A stretch of 64,000 bases of DNA, taken from assembly GCF_020622265.1 (NCBI RefSeq), contig NZ_JACNMQ010000006.1, positions 1-64,000 on the forward strand. The letters run 5' to 3'. This DNA is from Halomonas sp. M20 (GTDB lineage: Bacteria; Pseudomonadota; Gammaproteobacteria; Pseudomonadales; Halomonadaceae). This document shows, in pieces, positions 56,541 to 63,902 of the stretch. The notes beneath the pieces were generated by a model. That model worked only from the letters and a program-made list of their open reading frames with translations. It was not told the origin of the DNA and made no database searches. Positions within the stretch are counted from its first letter, which is position 1; each line of letters begins with the position of its first letter. Both the position numbers and the translations under genes were made by a program.

Positions 56541-58385
56541 TCAGTCCAAAAATGGAAGATGCTGTTCGATTTCAAACGCCAATAAACTAGCTTTTTCAAC
56601 TTCTGAACGCGTACACAAGGAAACCATAGACTCATATTCTGCAAGCCTCACTTCCCAATAACCACTCCACCTCTCAGGATTATTATGTTTTAGTCTATTC
56701 ATGCTTTTCTTAATCTTGATAATCCATGCTAACCACTCAGACAAAGAGCGAGAATCTTTCAAAATTATTCGCTTAGCCTCACAATTAAAACACATGTCTA
56801 CACCCTTGCAAGTAACGCCTTCTTCGCCTTTGATACCACAAAAGTAGCCTGTACCAGTTCTTTCTCCCTCTCCCCTATTACAGCTCAGAAGGTATTCCTG
56901 GAAATTTCTTAATTTCATCTCAAGAGACGACTGTGTCTCTATTCGCAACGCATATCCAGCAGTTGTGGAAAAGTTGGCATGGTTCAACTTTTTACTCACG
57001 TCCGAAAAAGAAGAACCTTCAGCCACATCCATTGCCACAATGGTAGGTCTAAATGATTTACCTGTGATTTTTCCTATTAGTGGCCTCAAGACAGGGTAGG
57101 TTTCTGACAGGTCACGAGCAGCATACCGAACCATATCAACAGTTGAGCTTGGATCCACCAGTTTCAAACGGTAATCTTTACCTCTTTTTCCTGAAAAAAT
57201 TATAAATAGCTCACAACGCTCCTTGTTTAGCCAATTAGCGCCACCGGTAACTTCGGAAAGTAACCTTTTCTGCCTTTCCTGAAAGTTTATAAAAACCTCA
57301 CACAGCGGATCCATAACCGGCAACGTGGCATTTACAGGGCCTCCTCTCTTTTTACCAAAAAAAACGTTGATACTTCCTATCTCATTTCCTTTTTCAAACG
57401 AATTTAGGTAAGAATAGAATGCAACACTGTCAACATTTGGCAAAAGATCTTTGTGCGTTAGCGCGGCTACCAAGAAATATTTTAGGTTATTAGTACTGTT
57501 GAAAAATGCTGCAACCACTCTCGATTGAGGCCAACCTCTAGACTTAAGGTAATCACAAATTCCCGGGGGCCACTCCGAGGAAGCAGGAAGTAATCTGTTA
57601 AATCGCGCATATAAAACACCTATAGCGCCCTCGAAATTCCTGCTTGGCATTATGCTGCTTTGCCAGTTGCCTTCGCGTTCGCGAAAATCACTTACTCCTC
57701 CAAGCGCAACAACATCATCACTCCCATATTTTCTTATTGCTTTATCTATTTTTTCGCAGTCTTCCTCCCACTCCTTTATTTTCTTTATAGCTCCATGATG
57801 GAAAGCGGACAAAACCTCATTTCCGTATTTAACAATAACAGCTTCTTTCTTACCTACCCCCAACTCTTTCTGGAGACTTTCAATTTCCAGCTCTTTCTCC
57901 TTCGCGAATCGCTCCATTTCGATAGCAGACAATTCAAAGATGCTCGGATATGTTTTTTTCTTAACTCTATCAAAGTTTTTGGGTATGGCTTCATGCGCAA
58001 TAACCTCTGCAGCCATCAAACGTTTAACAAACCCTGCAGCGGCTGAATACATTTGGCTTTTCGTGTGGACGCTGACATAAAGATCTTTATCAAGATATAG
58101 TTTATATTCCAAAAGACTATTCGCGTCGACTCTACCACTTGCTTTTGCCATGAACCTCAAAAACCTTAGAATCACGTTGCCAACAGCTCTTTTTTTCCTT
58201 TGCCCTCTCAATTGCAAAGAAAGCTGCTCTTGAATTAATCTTCCTCCGGCAACATTATAAAGAAAAGATACGTCTATAGGATCTCCAGCTTCAACCTCTA
58301 ATTCCCAGCCCACATAAGGGACAACATCGATAATATCTGCTGATTTTTTTACTTTTAATTTTTCCCTAGAAAGCCTGGCCATCAA
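56541..58385 (-). CDS. Degenerate tyrosine recombinase (second of a trio)
   Basis: 614 residues with a recombinase-like C-terminal domain: KSFRPTIVAMDV corresponds to box II but has Lys for the first His, LNHANFSTTAGYAL keeps the later His and Tyr, and the Arg I region (VAALTHKDLLPN) has no Arg. So by eye two of the six catalytic residues are missing, although the reading frame is full length. A Cys cluster (YFCGIKG, VTCKGVDMCFNCEAK) follows, as in the third recombinase. Possibly a structural or DNA-binding partner. Overlaps the first recombinase by four bases. Confidence 0.75.
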   Translation of the reverse strand: MMARLSREKLKVKKSADIIDVVPYVGWELEVEAGDPIDVSFLYNVAGGRLIQEQLSLQLRGQRKKRAVGNVILRFLRFMAKASGRVDANSLLEYKLYLDKDLYVSVHTKSQMYSAAAGFVKRLMAAEVIAHEAIPKNFDRVKKKTYPSIFELSAIEMERFAKEKELEIESLQKELGVGKKEAVIVKYGNEVLSAFHHGAIKKIKEWEEDCEKIDKAIRKYGSDDVVALGGVSDFREREGNWQSSIMPSRNFEGAIGVLYARFNRLLPASSEWPPGICDYLKSRGWPQSRVVAAFFNSTNNLKYFLVAALTHKDLLPNVDSVAFYSYLNSFEKGNEIGSINVFFGKKRGGPVNATLPVMDPLCEVFINFQERQKRLLSEVTGGANWLNKERCELFIIFSGKRGKDYRLKLVDPSSTVDMVRYAARDLSETYPVLRPLIGKITGKSFRPTIVAMDVAEGSSFSDVSKKLNHANFSTTAGYALRIETQSSLEMKLRNFQEYLLSCNRGEGERTGTGYFCGIKGEEGVTCKGVDMCFNCEAKRIILKDSRSLSEWLAWIIKIKKSMNRLKHNNPERWSGYWEVRLAEYESMVSLCTRSEVEKASLLAFEIEQHLPFLD

Positions 58386-59506
58386 CTAAAATCCTCATCA
58401 AACCGTCCAGATGAATAGCCACCTAGCGAATCCACTGACTTATGCCTTGAAGATTGCCGAACATAATTTTCTGAATGTTTGATCTTCATATCATCTGCCG
58501 CCTTAAACTTAAGGCTTATGAAATTATGTCTCAACCCGTGAAGCCATACTCTCTCATCTGTTGAAAGCTGCTTATCTTCTACTGCTGTTAGGAATGCTTT
58601 TCTAACAGTGTTCGAAAATCCTCTAGGAGTACTAGGCCCGCCCGTTGCATCTGATAAAAAAATATAATCTGGCTCTAAGTAATTCTCTCGCTTTTTTTTC
58701 TGGATTTTTTTATGCTTCCTGACCACATCTCGCCTGTAAATTTCAACATACTCCCAAGTTTTAATCACAAGCAACGGCGGCACGTAAATACATCCCTCCT
58801 CTCCGCCTTTAGTAACGAAGAGCTTAATTTTTATTTTTCGTTTTTTTTCCAGTTTCTTAAAGGCTGATTCTTTGTCCGGCAACTGCCAGACCTTTAGCCC
58901 ACATATTTCATGGGCCCTGAGGCCTCCAAGACGGCCCCAATCGATCATTAGCTCGAACCTCCTAGCCAAGTCCTCTCTCTTCGGTCCATATTTTTTTATA
59001 ACTTCGATCCACTGGGTCCAAGGTGCTGAAATGGCTTTGGAGTCGCTATTTTCATTTTTAATCAAAGGGTGCTTTATGCCACCCTTCCTTCCTGCTGAAA
59101 TCTGTATGTTATACCCAATCCCTTCACCACATAGGACATCACTGAAACCCTGCTCCGTAAGCCAGCTACAGTAAAGGACCACTGTTCTAATTACTTGGCT
59201 AGCATAGTTTTGAGTATTTTCAGGTCTCTCATCATTCCGGCGGATCAAGTACTGTTTGTAAGCTGACAGCCAGTCATCGTCCACATCAAAAACATCCAGC
59301 TTATCAACTTCAAGCTGGCTATAAAAATCTGTCAAATGGACAGCATATGTTTTTACCGAGCTCACAGCACTTTTCCTGGCAAGATAAAAGATAAAATGCA
59401 ATGTCAACCAGTTTACTCTATAGTCTTCAGTAAGAATTAAAGGGAAGCCTTTGATGCTCTTCAACCCTGCTACATGAGCCTTACACGTCGTTCTAAGGTA
59501 AGCCAT
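58382..59506 (-). CDS. Tyrosine recombinase (first of a trio)
   Basis: 374 residues with all catalytic positions: Arg I in GGLRAHEICGLKV, Lys in LFVTKGGEEG, His-x-x-Arg in LHGLRHNFIS, His in SSRHKSVDS and Tyr in GGYSSG. An N-terminal SAM-like core-binding domain precedes it. The ATG at 59506 has GGGAGTGAGG just upstream and is preferred to a TTG at 59560. First gene of the operon; an A+T-rich promoter with a dyad lies upstream. Confidence 0.88.
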   Translation of the reverse strand: MAYLRTTCKAHVAGLKSIKGFPLILTEDYRVNWLTLHFIFYLARKSAVSSVKTYAVHLTDFYSQLEVDKLDVFDVDDDWLSAYKQYLIRRNDERPENTQNYASQVIRTVVLYCSWLTEQGFSDVLCGEGIGYNIQISAGRKGGIKHPLIKNENSDSKAISAPWTQWIEVIKKYGPKREDLARRFELMIDWGRLGGLRAHEICGLKVWQLPDKESAFKKLEKKRKIKIKLFVTKGGEEGCIYVPPLLVIKTWEYVEIYRRDVVRKHKKIQKKKRENYLEPDYIFLSDATGGPSTPRGFSNTVRKAFLTAVEDKQLSTDERVWLHGLRHNFISLKFKAADDMKIKHSENYVRQSSRHKSVDSLGGYSSGRFDEDFS

Positions 59507-59630
59507 AGCCCTCACTCCCGCATTTCTGTTGTATCCATCGGCGCGCAAAAGCAAGCGCAACTAGATGATTGACTAAAGTTCTTGTCATCGCAAACACAAT
59601 CTCGAAATAGTGGAAAATACCGAGAAAAAT

Positions 59631-59655
59631 ATCTTACACAAGATGGTATATTATA
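59631..59655 (-). promoter_or_regulatory. Promoter and dyad of the recombinase operon
   Basis: A perfect TATAAT reads leftward at 59655-59650 with only a T-rich -35. Just downstream, ATCTT-GTGT-AAGAT (59644-59631) forms an inverted repeat near the expected transcription start, a position suited to autorepression. The distance to the first ATG is about 125 bases. Confidence 0.4.
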
Positions 59656-59733
59656 TTTTTTGCATGTTTATAAAAAAAAAGCCGCTGCTAATAAACGTTA
59701 AATCCAGGCTGAAATAGCAGTTTCGAATAGGCG

Positions 59734-59755
59734 AAAAAAGGTGCTTCAGTACCTT
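59734..59755 (-). terminator. Displaced terminator of the SNIPE-like/CoiA-like operon
   Basis: On the minus strand AAGGTAC-TGAA-GCACCTT is followed by T residues. Its first bases repeat the sequence at the end of the CoiA-like gene (ATAAGGTACT at 61007-60998). If the IS scar is removed, the stem starts immediately after that gene's TAA stop. Confidence 0.65.
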
Positions 59756-59757
59756 AT
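59748..59757. repeat. 10-bp direct repeat, left copy
   Basis: AGTACCTTAT, identical to 60998-61007. Interpreted as the target-site duplication of the outer insertion. Confidence 0.7.
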
Positions 59758-59847
59758 GTAGTGTCTCGGATGATCAGATCGCCTATAGAAGTTATCCTCT
59801 GCTGACAGCCAAGGAGCTTCTTCGGCAATTCATTCAGGAACAGGTTC

Positions 59848-59889
59848 ATGGACATCAAGCTGCATAAACAAGCGACGACACCGAAGCTA
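59848..59889 (+). pseudogene. N-terminal remnant of an IS481-family transposase
   Basis: ATG followed by codons for MDIKLHKQATTTPK, the typical beginning of IS481-type transposases, then interrupted by the IS630-family left end, where a stop occurs at 59896-59898. The rest of the gene is missing on the other side of the insert. Confidence 0.65.
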
Positions 59890-60965
59890 AGTGCTTGACC
59901 TAAAGTCTTCGAGTAATATCCATGTCAGGTCTTCTGACACGGACGGAACCATGGAAAAGCGCTTCGTTGCCCCTCTCACTGAATCTGAACACCAGACGCA
60001 GGCCTCAGCCTATCACCATGGCGAGAAGCGCGCCCTCCGTCGCCGAGCGCATGCCATTCTACTGAGTGACCAAGGCCATACCATCAACCAAATCAGTGAG
60101 ATACTACAGGTTCGTCGTGATGCCGTGTCACGATGGTTCAAGCAATGGGAAGTGTCCGGCCTCGACGGGCTCATTGATAAGCCGCGCAGTGGGCGAACAC
60201 CCGCCCTCGACGAACACGATCACAAACGACTGCAGGCGTTGGTGGCCGAGCATCCTCATCAGATTCGAGCCTTGCAGGCTCGCTTTCAGGAAGAGACCGG
60301 TAAGACGGTCGCCACGGTAACCCTCCGACGGGCGTTGAAAAAAAACGACCATAGCTTCAAGCGCATTCGGTACTCACTGAAAGCGCGCCGTGACGAAAAG
60401 GACTTCCGCAATACACAGGGCTTGATGAAGGCGCTTCACAAGCGGGAAGACCAGGGCACGAGCTTTACTACTTTGATGAGTCAGGCTTTTCACAAGCGTC
60501 ATCGGTGCCGTATGCGTGGAGCCCGATCGGCAAGCCTTGGGAGGTAGCTGCCTACACTCACAGCCGGAGGCTAAACGTGCTGGGGTTCCTCAGTCGAGCC
60601 GGGAAGCTGGTCTACCATACGACAACCGAGACCGTAACCACGGAAACGGTCATCGAAGCGTTTGACCAGTTTGTGGCTCAGAAGGATCCAGGCACCTTCG
60701 CCGTCGTGGTGCTCGATAATGCCAGCATGCATCGCTCCAAGGCATTCAGGCGCAAGATAGTGGACTGGATGTCGCAGCGTGTGCATCTGGTCTATCTGTC
60801 TGCCTACTCACCGGAGCTGAATCTGATTGAGATTCTGTGGCGGCAGATGAAGTACACCTGGTTGCCTTTGAGCGCCTATCTCTCATTTGATCGCCTATGT
60901 AATGAGGTGCACCGCCTGCTTGGTGGCTACGGAGCTGATAACACGATTAATTTTGAATAGGCACT
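59890..60965 (+). mobile_element. IS630-family insertion sequence
   Basis: 1076-bp element flanked by TA (59888-59889 and 60966-60967), the target duplication of IS630/Tc1 elements. Imperfect terminal repeats begin AGTGC on both ends (AGTGCTTGACC... and, inverted, AGTGCCTATTC...). Base composition is closer to the core than to the surrounding island, so it probably arrived later. Carries one transposase gene in two frames. Confidence 0.75.
59951..60960 (+). pseudogene. IS630-family transposase, frameshifted
   Basis: The first frame (59951 to about 60457) encodes the HTH part (TINQISEILQVRRDAVSRWF) and leads to KREDQG; the catalytic DDE domain continues in the -1 frame from about 60457 (LYYFDESGFS), then VVLDNASMHRSKAF and SPELNLIEILW, ending at 60960. 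Catalytic residues (Asp in FDESG, Asp in VLDNAS, Glu in NLIEILW) are all kept. The shift lies in 60451-60460, with no obvious slippery heptamer, so it looks like a mutation, although some IS630 elements use programmed frameshifting. Confidence 0.75.
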
Positions 60966-60997
60966 TACTGCCCAGTACGAATTGTTCAGTGATTCTA

Positions 60998-61007
60998 AGT
61001 ACCTTAT
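60998..61007. repeat. 10-bp direct repeat, right copy
   Basis: AGTACCTTAT, identical to 59748-59757. Contains the TAA stop codon of the CoiA-like gene. Confidence 0.7.
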
Positions 61008-61858
61008 CTCCGACGATACCAAGAATGTCTGTAGAATTTCTTACGCCAGATCTGTTCCGCTAACTCATCTGCGTTTGTCGGCGTGTGGTATTGGGTTGCA
61101 TCATCAGCCGCATGGTTAGCGTATCTGGACGATCCTTTATCTTTCGCTAGCCTCATGAATTTCTCGATCTGCTTGTTTATAGCGTTCACTTCAGCCTTGA
61201 GATCCATCGACAGTAAGCGCGTCCAGCGTACACACTCAGGATGAAACACCCAGAGTGAATTATCTGGATCAAAGATATGGGCCTTCAACTCATGTAACGT
61301 ACAGTTTCTATTCACTTTGCTTAAATCAATCTCAATACACCTGATGCCGAGACTAGCTATCTTATCAAATTTAGCAGAATCGACGAAATGATTTACCGCA
61401 ATTTCTATTAGCAGCTGTCCCTCTTTATCTTCCACACAGAGGTCGGCAACAATAGTCGCCAATCGTACTTCTGGTTGTGCATTGTACACATCACATCGCT
61501 GTGACTTGTCTAATAGCTTTCTATGCTTTGTGTGCTCTTTACCATTCAAGTCATTCAGCGTGCAATTAACCGATAATTCGGGGATTGCAATGGCGGACTC
61601 GTTTAGGATTAGTTGTTTAGCTGCTAAATGAATCCCAGTTTCCGCCCCCGAGCCGCAATCTGTGTAGTTAGGTGCGTGCGCAAAGTGCCACTCTTTCTTG
61701 TCACCTAGCTTAGACCACAGTGGCATCCTGCATCCAGGACAGATACATTCACAAGACTTACCTCGTTGATTTTCACGGTCCAACTCAGAAGCATGCCAGA
61801 CGCGCCCATCCTCAACCCCGAGGCCAAAGGGGATATAGTTTGCGTGATTATTCTTCAT
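61004..61858 (-). CDS. CoiA-like protein with Cys-rich N-terminus and possible PD-(D/E)xK nuclease domain
   Basis: 284 residues. The N-terminus has a Cys cluster C36-x-C-x-C-x2-C43 and HFAH (58-61), the arrangement CP-C...K-G...HFAH seen in CoiA-type competence proteins. The middle contains IVADLCVEDKEGQLLIEIAV (Asp139, Glu152) and IRCIEIDLSK, a beta-rich pattern like a restriction-endonuclease fold. Whether the catalytic Lys is present is unclear (Lys163 or Lys166 are candidates). Its ATG lies inside the end of the SNIPE-like gene (11-base overlap), so the two proteins are translationally coupled. Function is not known; a DNA-processing partner in phage defence is inferred. Confidence 0.7.
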   Translation of the reverse strand: MKNNHANYIPFGLGVEDGRVWHASELDRENQRGKSCECICPGCRMPLWSKLGDKKEWHFAHAPNYTDCGSGAETGIHLAAKQLILNESAIAIPELSVNCTLNDLNGKEHTKHRKLLDKSQRCDVYNAQPEVRLATIVADLCVEDKEGQLLIEIAVNHFVDSAKFDKIASLGIRCIEIDLSKVNRNCTLHELKAHIFDPDNSLWVFHPECVRWTRLLSMDLKAEVNAINKQIEKFMRLAKDKGSSRYANHAADDATQYHTPTNADELAEQIWRKKFYRHSWYRRR

Positions 61859-63359
61859 TTTCTAAAAGTTCTGCGGGGAATTCTTCCACTTCCATCCTAG
61901 CGAGATATTCTTCCTGGTCACTCATCTCTGCAAGAATGGCAGAGGTTTCCCTGTACTGTTGTGCTTCAGCTTTCTTAGTTAGCTTAAGTTCCAAGCCTAA
62001 ATCCTGAACAACATCCTGGATTTCAGAGAGAGTTACATTAAAAAATTCTTTTCTGAGGTTAACCATATTTATGCGCCTGTCTGAAAATTTGCGATGCAAT
62101 GTATTCTCAAGTCCCGGCGCATTATCCGAGTACACCATGCCATGCACATCAAATGGGAAAGGTACAGATGCACCCCCAAGCTCACGTATTCGGTCTGATG
62201 GATCTAAGCGGCGAGTCATTCCTATTTTGAATACCTCTTCACCGAAACACCCAATATTTGAGATAATGTAAACATGCCCTGCCCGTGTTAGTTGTGCTTG
62301 TGAAAGCGCCCTTTCCTTCCTTGCTATCGCTTCATCCAAATGAGCCTGTATCTCAGAAACCTTTCGCTCGGCTTCCCCCTTCTCGATATATCCAGCCTCA
62401 TCTAGGTCTTTTCTGGCTTTACGAAGCGCTCGCTCGTAGTTTGCTCTATCCTGATCAGCCTTTTTCGTTGCTTTTTCTACATCCTTTTGAAGCTTGGCCT
62501 CTTCACGCATAGCCTCACGAATTTGACGCTGTTCTTCTTTCTCTTCATGTATTTTTAACTTCAGTTCATAATGAAGCTGGAATTCTTTAAGTTTGTGCTC
62601 AAGATATGTCTCAGTTATCTCAATGTCATTTGATTTACCAAGCTTATTAATAGCATTGAATGACTTCTGTATGCGTTGCTTCATGATGGTGGCATTATTC
62701 CATGTTACTTTCACCATTGCAGCATCGCATTCACCGTTAAACGCTCTGAGCATAAGCTTTGCTTGGCGCTTTGTCATGGTTCTTCCTTTTACTAGGCTGT
62801 CCCCCACGCTCCAGACCGTACTACAGCTCCAAGCCAAGTCATACTTAATATCCTCTTTTTGCTCCCTGCTAATATCAAGAAGCGCTTCTTTGAACTCGTC
62901 AGAATGCTGATAGGTGAAATGTGGGCGATAAACACCGTATGTCATGCACTCCAAATCCTCCTCTTGCTCTGAAATTCTTTTCCTAAGCTCATCATATGTA
63001 ATTTTATAGTTTTTGTAATTTTTAGACAACTTACTTATTCTGGATTTAAATTTGTAATACTCCAATTCTAGATTTTTATTTTTATTTTGGTATTCTTTTT
63101 CAAGCTCCTTCTCATGCTCTTCTATGTTCCTAATTTTTGAAAATCTAGCAAACTCATTTTCCAAATAGTCACGCCATTCTTTTTGTATTTTTTTTACCTC
63201 AACCTGGTGAAGCACTTTTGACAACCTGTATTCTTCTAAAGACTTTGCCTGCCTTATTTTGTAAGTATTACTGATTCTATGGATTTTGTAATGTAGATAG
63301 GCAATATATAAGAATAAAGCTGAAAGAGGGATGGCTAAATATAAAGCAGGTATTCCCAT
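61848..63359 (-). CDS. SNIPE-like membrane-anchored DUF4041 + GIY-YIG nuclease (anti-phage)
   Basis: 503 residues: one N-terminal membrane helix (about 4-22), a long coiled coil (38-136), a DUF4041 domain (about 137-260; YGVYRPHFTYQHSDEFKEAL, LMLRAFNGECDAAMVKV), a second charged helical stretch (260-355), and a T5orf172/MUG113-type GIY-YIG domain (361-445) with HVYIISN, FKIGMT, Arg390 and Glu418 in GLENTLHRKF. The same order occurs in SNIPE, reported to sit in the inner membrane and cut phage DNA as it enters. ATG at 63359 with AAGG upstream. First gene of a two-gene operon with the CoiA-like protein. Confidence 0.82.
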   Translation of the reverse strand: MGIPALYLAIPLSALFLYIAYLHYKIHRISNTYKIRQAKSLEEYRLSKVLHQVEVKKIQKEWRDYLENEFARFSKIRNIEEHEKELEKEYQNKNKNLELEYYKFKSRISKLSKNYKNYKITYDELRKRISEQEEDLECMTYGVYRPHFTYQHSDEFKEALLDISREQKEDIKYDLAWSCSTVWSVGDSLVKGRTMTKRQAKLMLRAFNGECDAAMVKVTWNNATIMKQRIQKSFNAINKLGKSNDIEITETYLEHKLKEFQLHYELKLKIHEEKEEQRQIREAMREEAKLQKDVEKATKKADQDRANYERALRKARKDLDEAGYIEKGEAERKVSEIQAHLDEAIARKERALSQAQLTRAGHVYIISNIGCFGEEVFKIGMTRRLDPSDRIRELGGASVPFPFDVHGMVYSDNAPGLENTLHRKFSDRRINMVNLRKEFFNVTLSEIQDVVQDLGLELKLTKKAEAQQYRETSAILAEMSDQEEYLARMEVEEFPAELLENEE

Positions 63360-63551
63360 TACACACCTTTAAGCATCGTATGATCCTGATGTTAAATTAT
63401 AATCGACTTATTGAGGTAATACCAGCATTAGCATAGACTGATCATTGTCCTTTTCGACCGACTGATGTTTAAAAACAATTGACTTAAACGGCACAAACAC
63501 ATTCGAACGGCACGGTAACCCCGCTTATATGTAACTGATTCATACGCATTA

Positions 63552-63716
63552 TCACGGCTGCTTGTGAGGAACAGCCACACTTAACCAGGGCTTAACCAGA
63601 CCTAGCATTGCAGGGTTCTTAAGCACATAGGTGATTTCCCTGTCCACTGCATCGGCAGCGCCTTGATTTTCTAGCTGGTCCAGCAAGGCCTCTTCACCTC
63701 GGCCCCGCGCAGCGAG
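63552..63716 (-). pseudogene. Possible gene remnant (C-terminal fragment)
   Basis: A 54-codon frame without a start, bounded by stops, with protein-like composition (RGEEALLDQLENQGAADAVD, then REITYVLKNPAMLGLVKPWL). No family recognised. Could be the tail of a decayed island gene. Confidence 0.3.
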
Positions 63717-63752
63717 TTAAGCTAGGAGGGCCAGCTTAATTCTCGGTGGGCC

Positions 63753-63902
63753 CTAATAACCCGCTATGTCCTCTTGCCGTTCTACTGATTGCATCGCCTT
63801 CATTAGCTTATAAGCTGGTCCATTACCGTCATAAACGATCCGCTTAATCACTTCAAAATCGATAGCAAGACATGTTTTCCTGAAGTTTCTATACGTTCGA
63901 AG
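63753..63902 (-). pseudogene. Possible gene remnant
   Basis: About 49 codons between stops without a convincing start, with protein-like content (CLAIDFEVIKRIVYDGNGPA, then YKLMKAMQSVERQEDIAGY). No family recognised. Same strand as the previous fragment. Confidence 0.25.

Larger units (their letters stand above)
59758..60997 (+). mobile_element. Nested insertion scar: IS481-like remnant interrupted by an IS630-family element
   Basis: Bounded by the 10-bp direct repeat AGTACCTTAT. Apart from the IS630-family insert only about 130 bases on the left and 30 on the right remain, so the outer element is internally deleted. The left part encodes the start of an IS481-type transposase. The ends show a weak inverted match (TAGTGTCTCGG versus TAGAATCACTG). 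Confidence 0.6.

Noticed and set aside
57660-58046. 128-codon plus-strand ORF rich in Phe/Leu, membrane-protein-like
   Set aside because: It is the complementary frame of the A+T-rich second recombinase; the hydrophobicity comes from antisense Lys/Glu codons.
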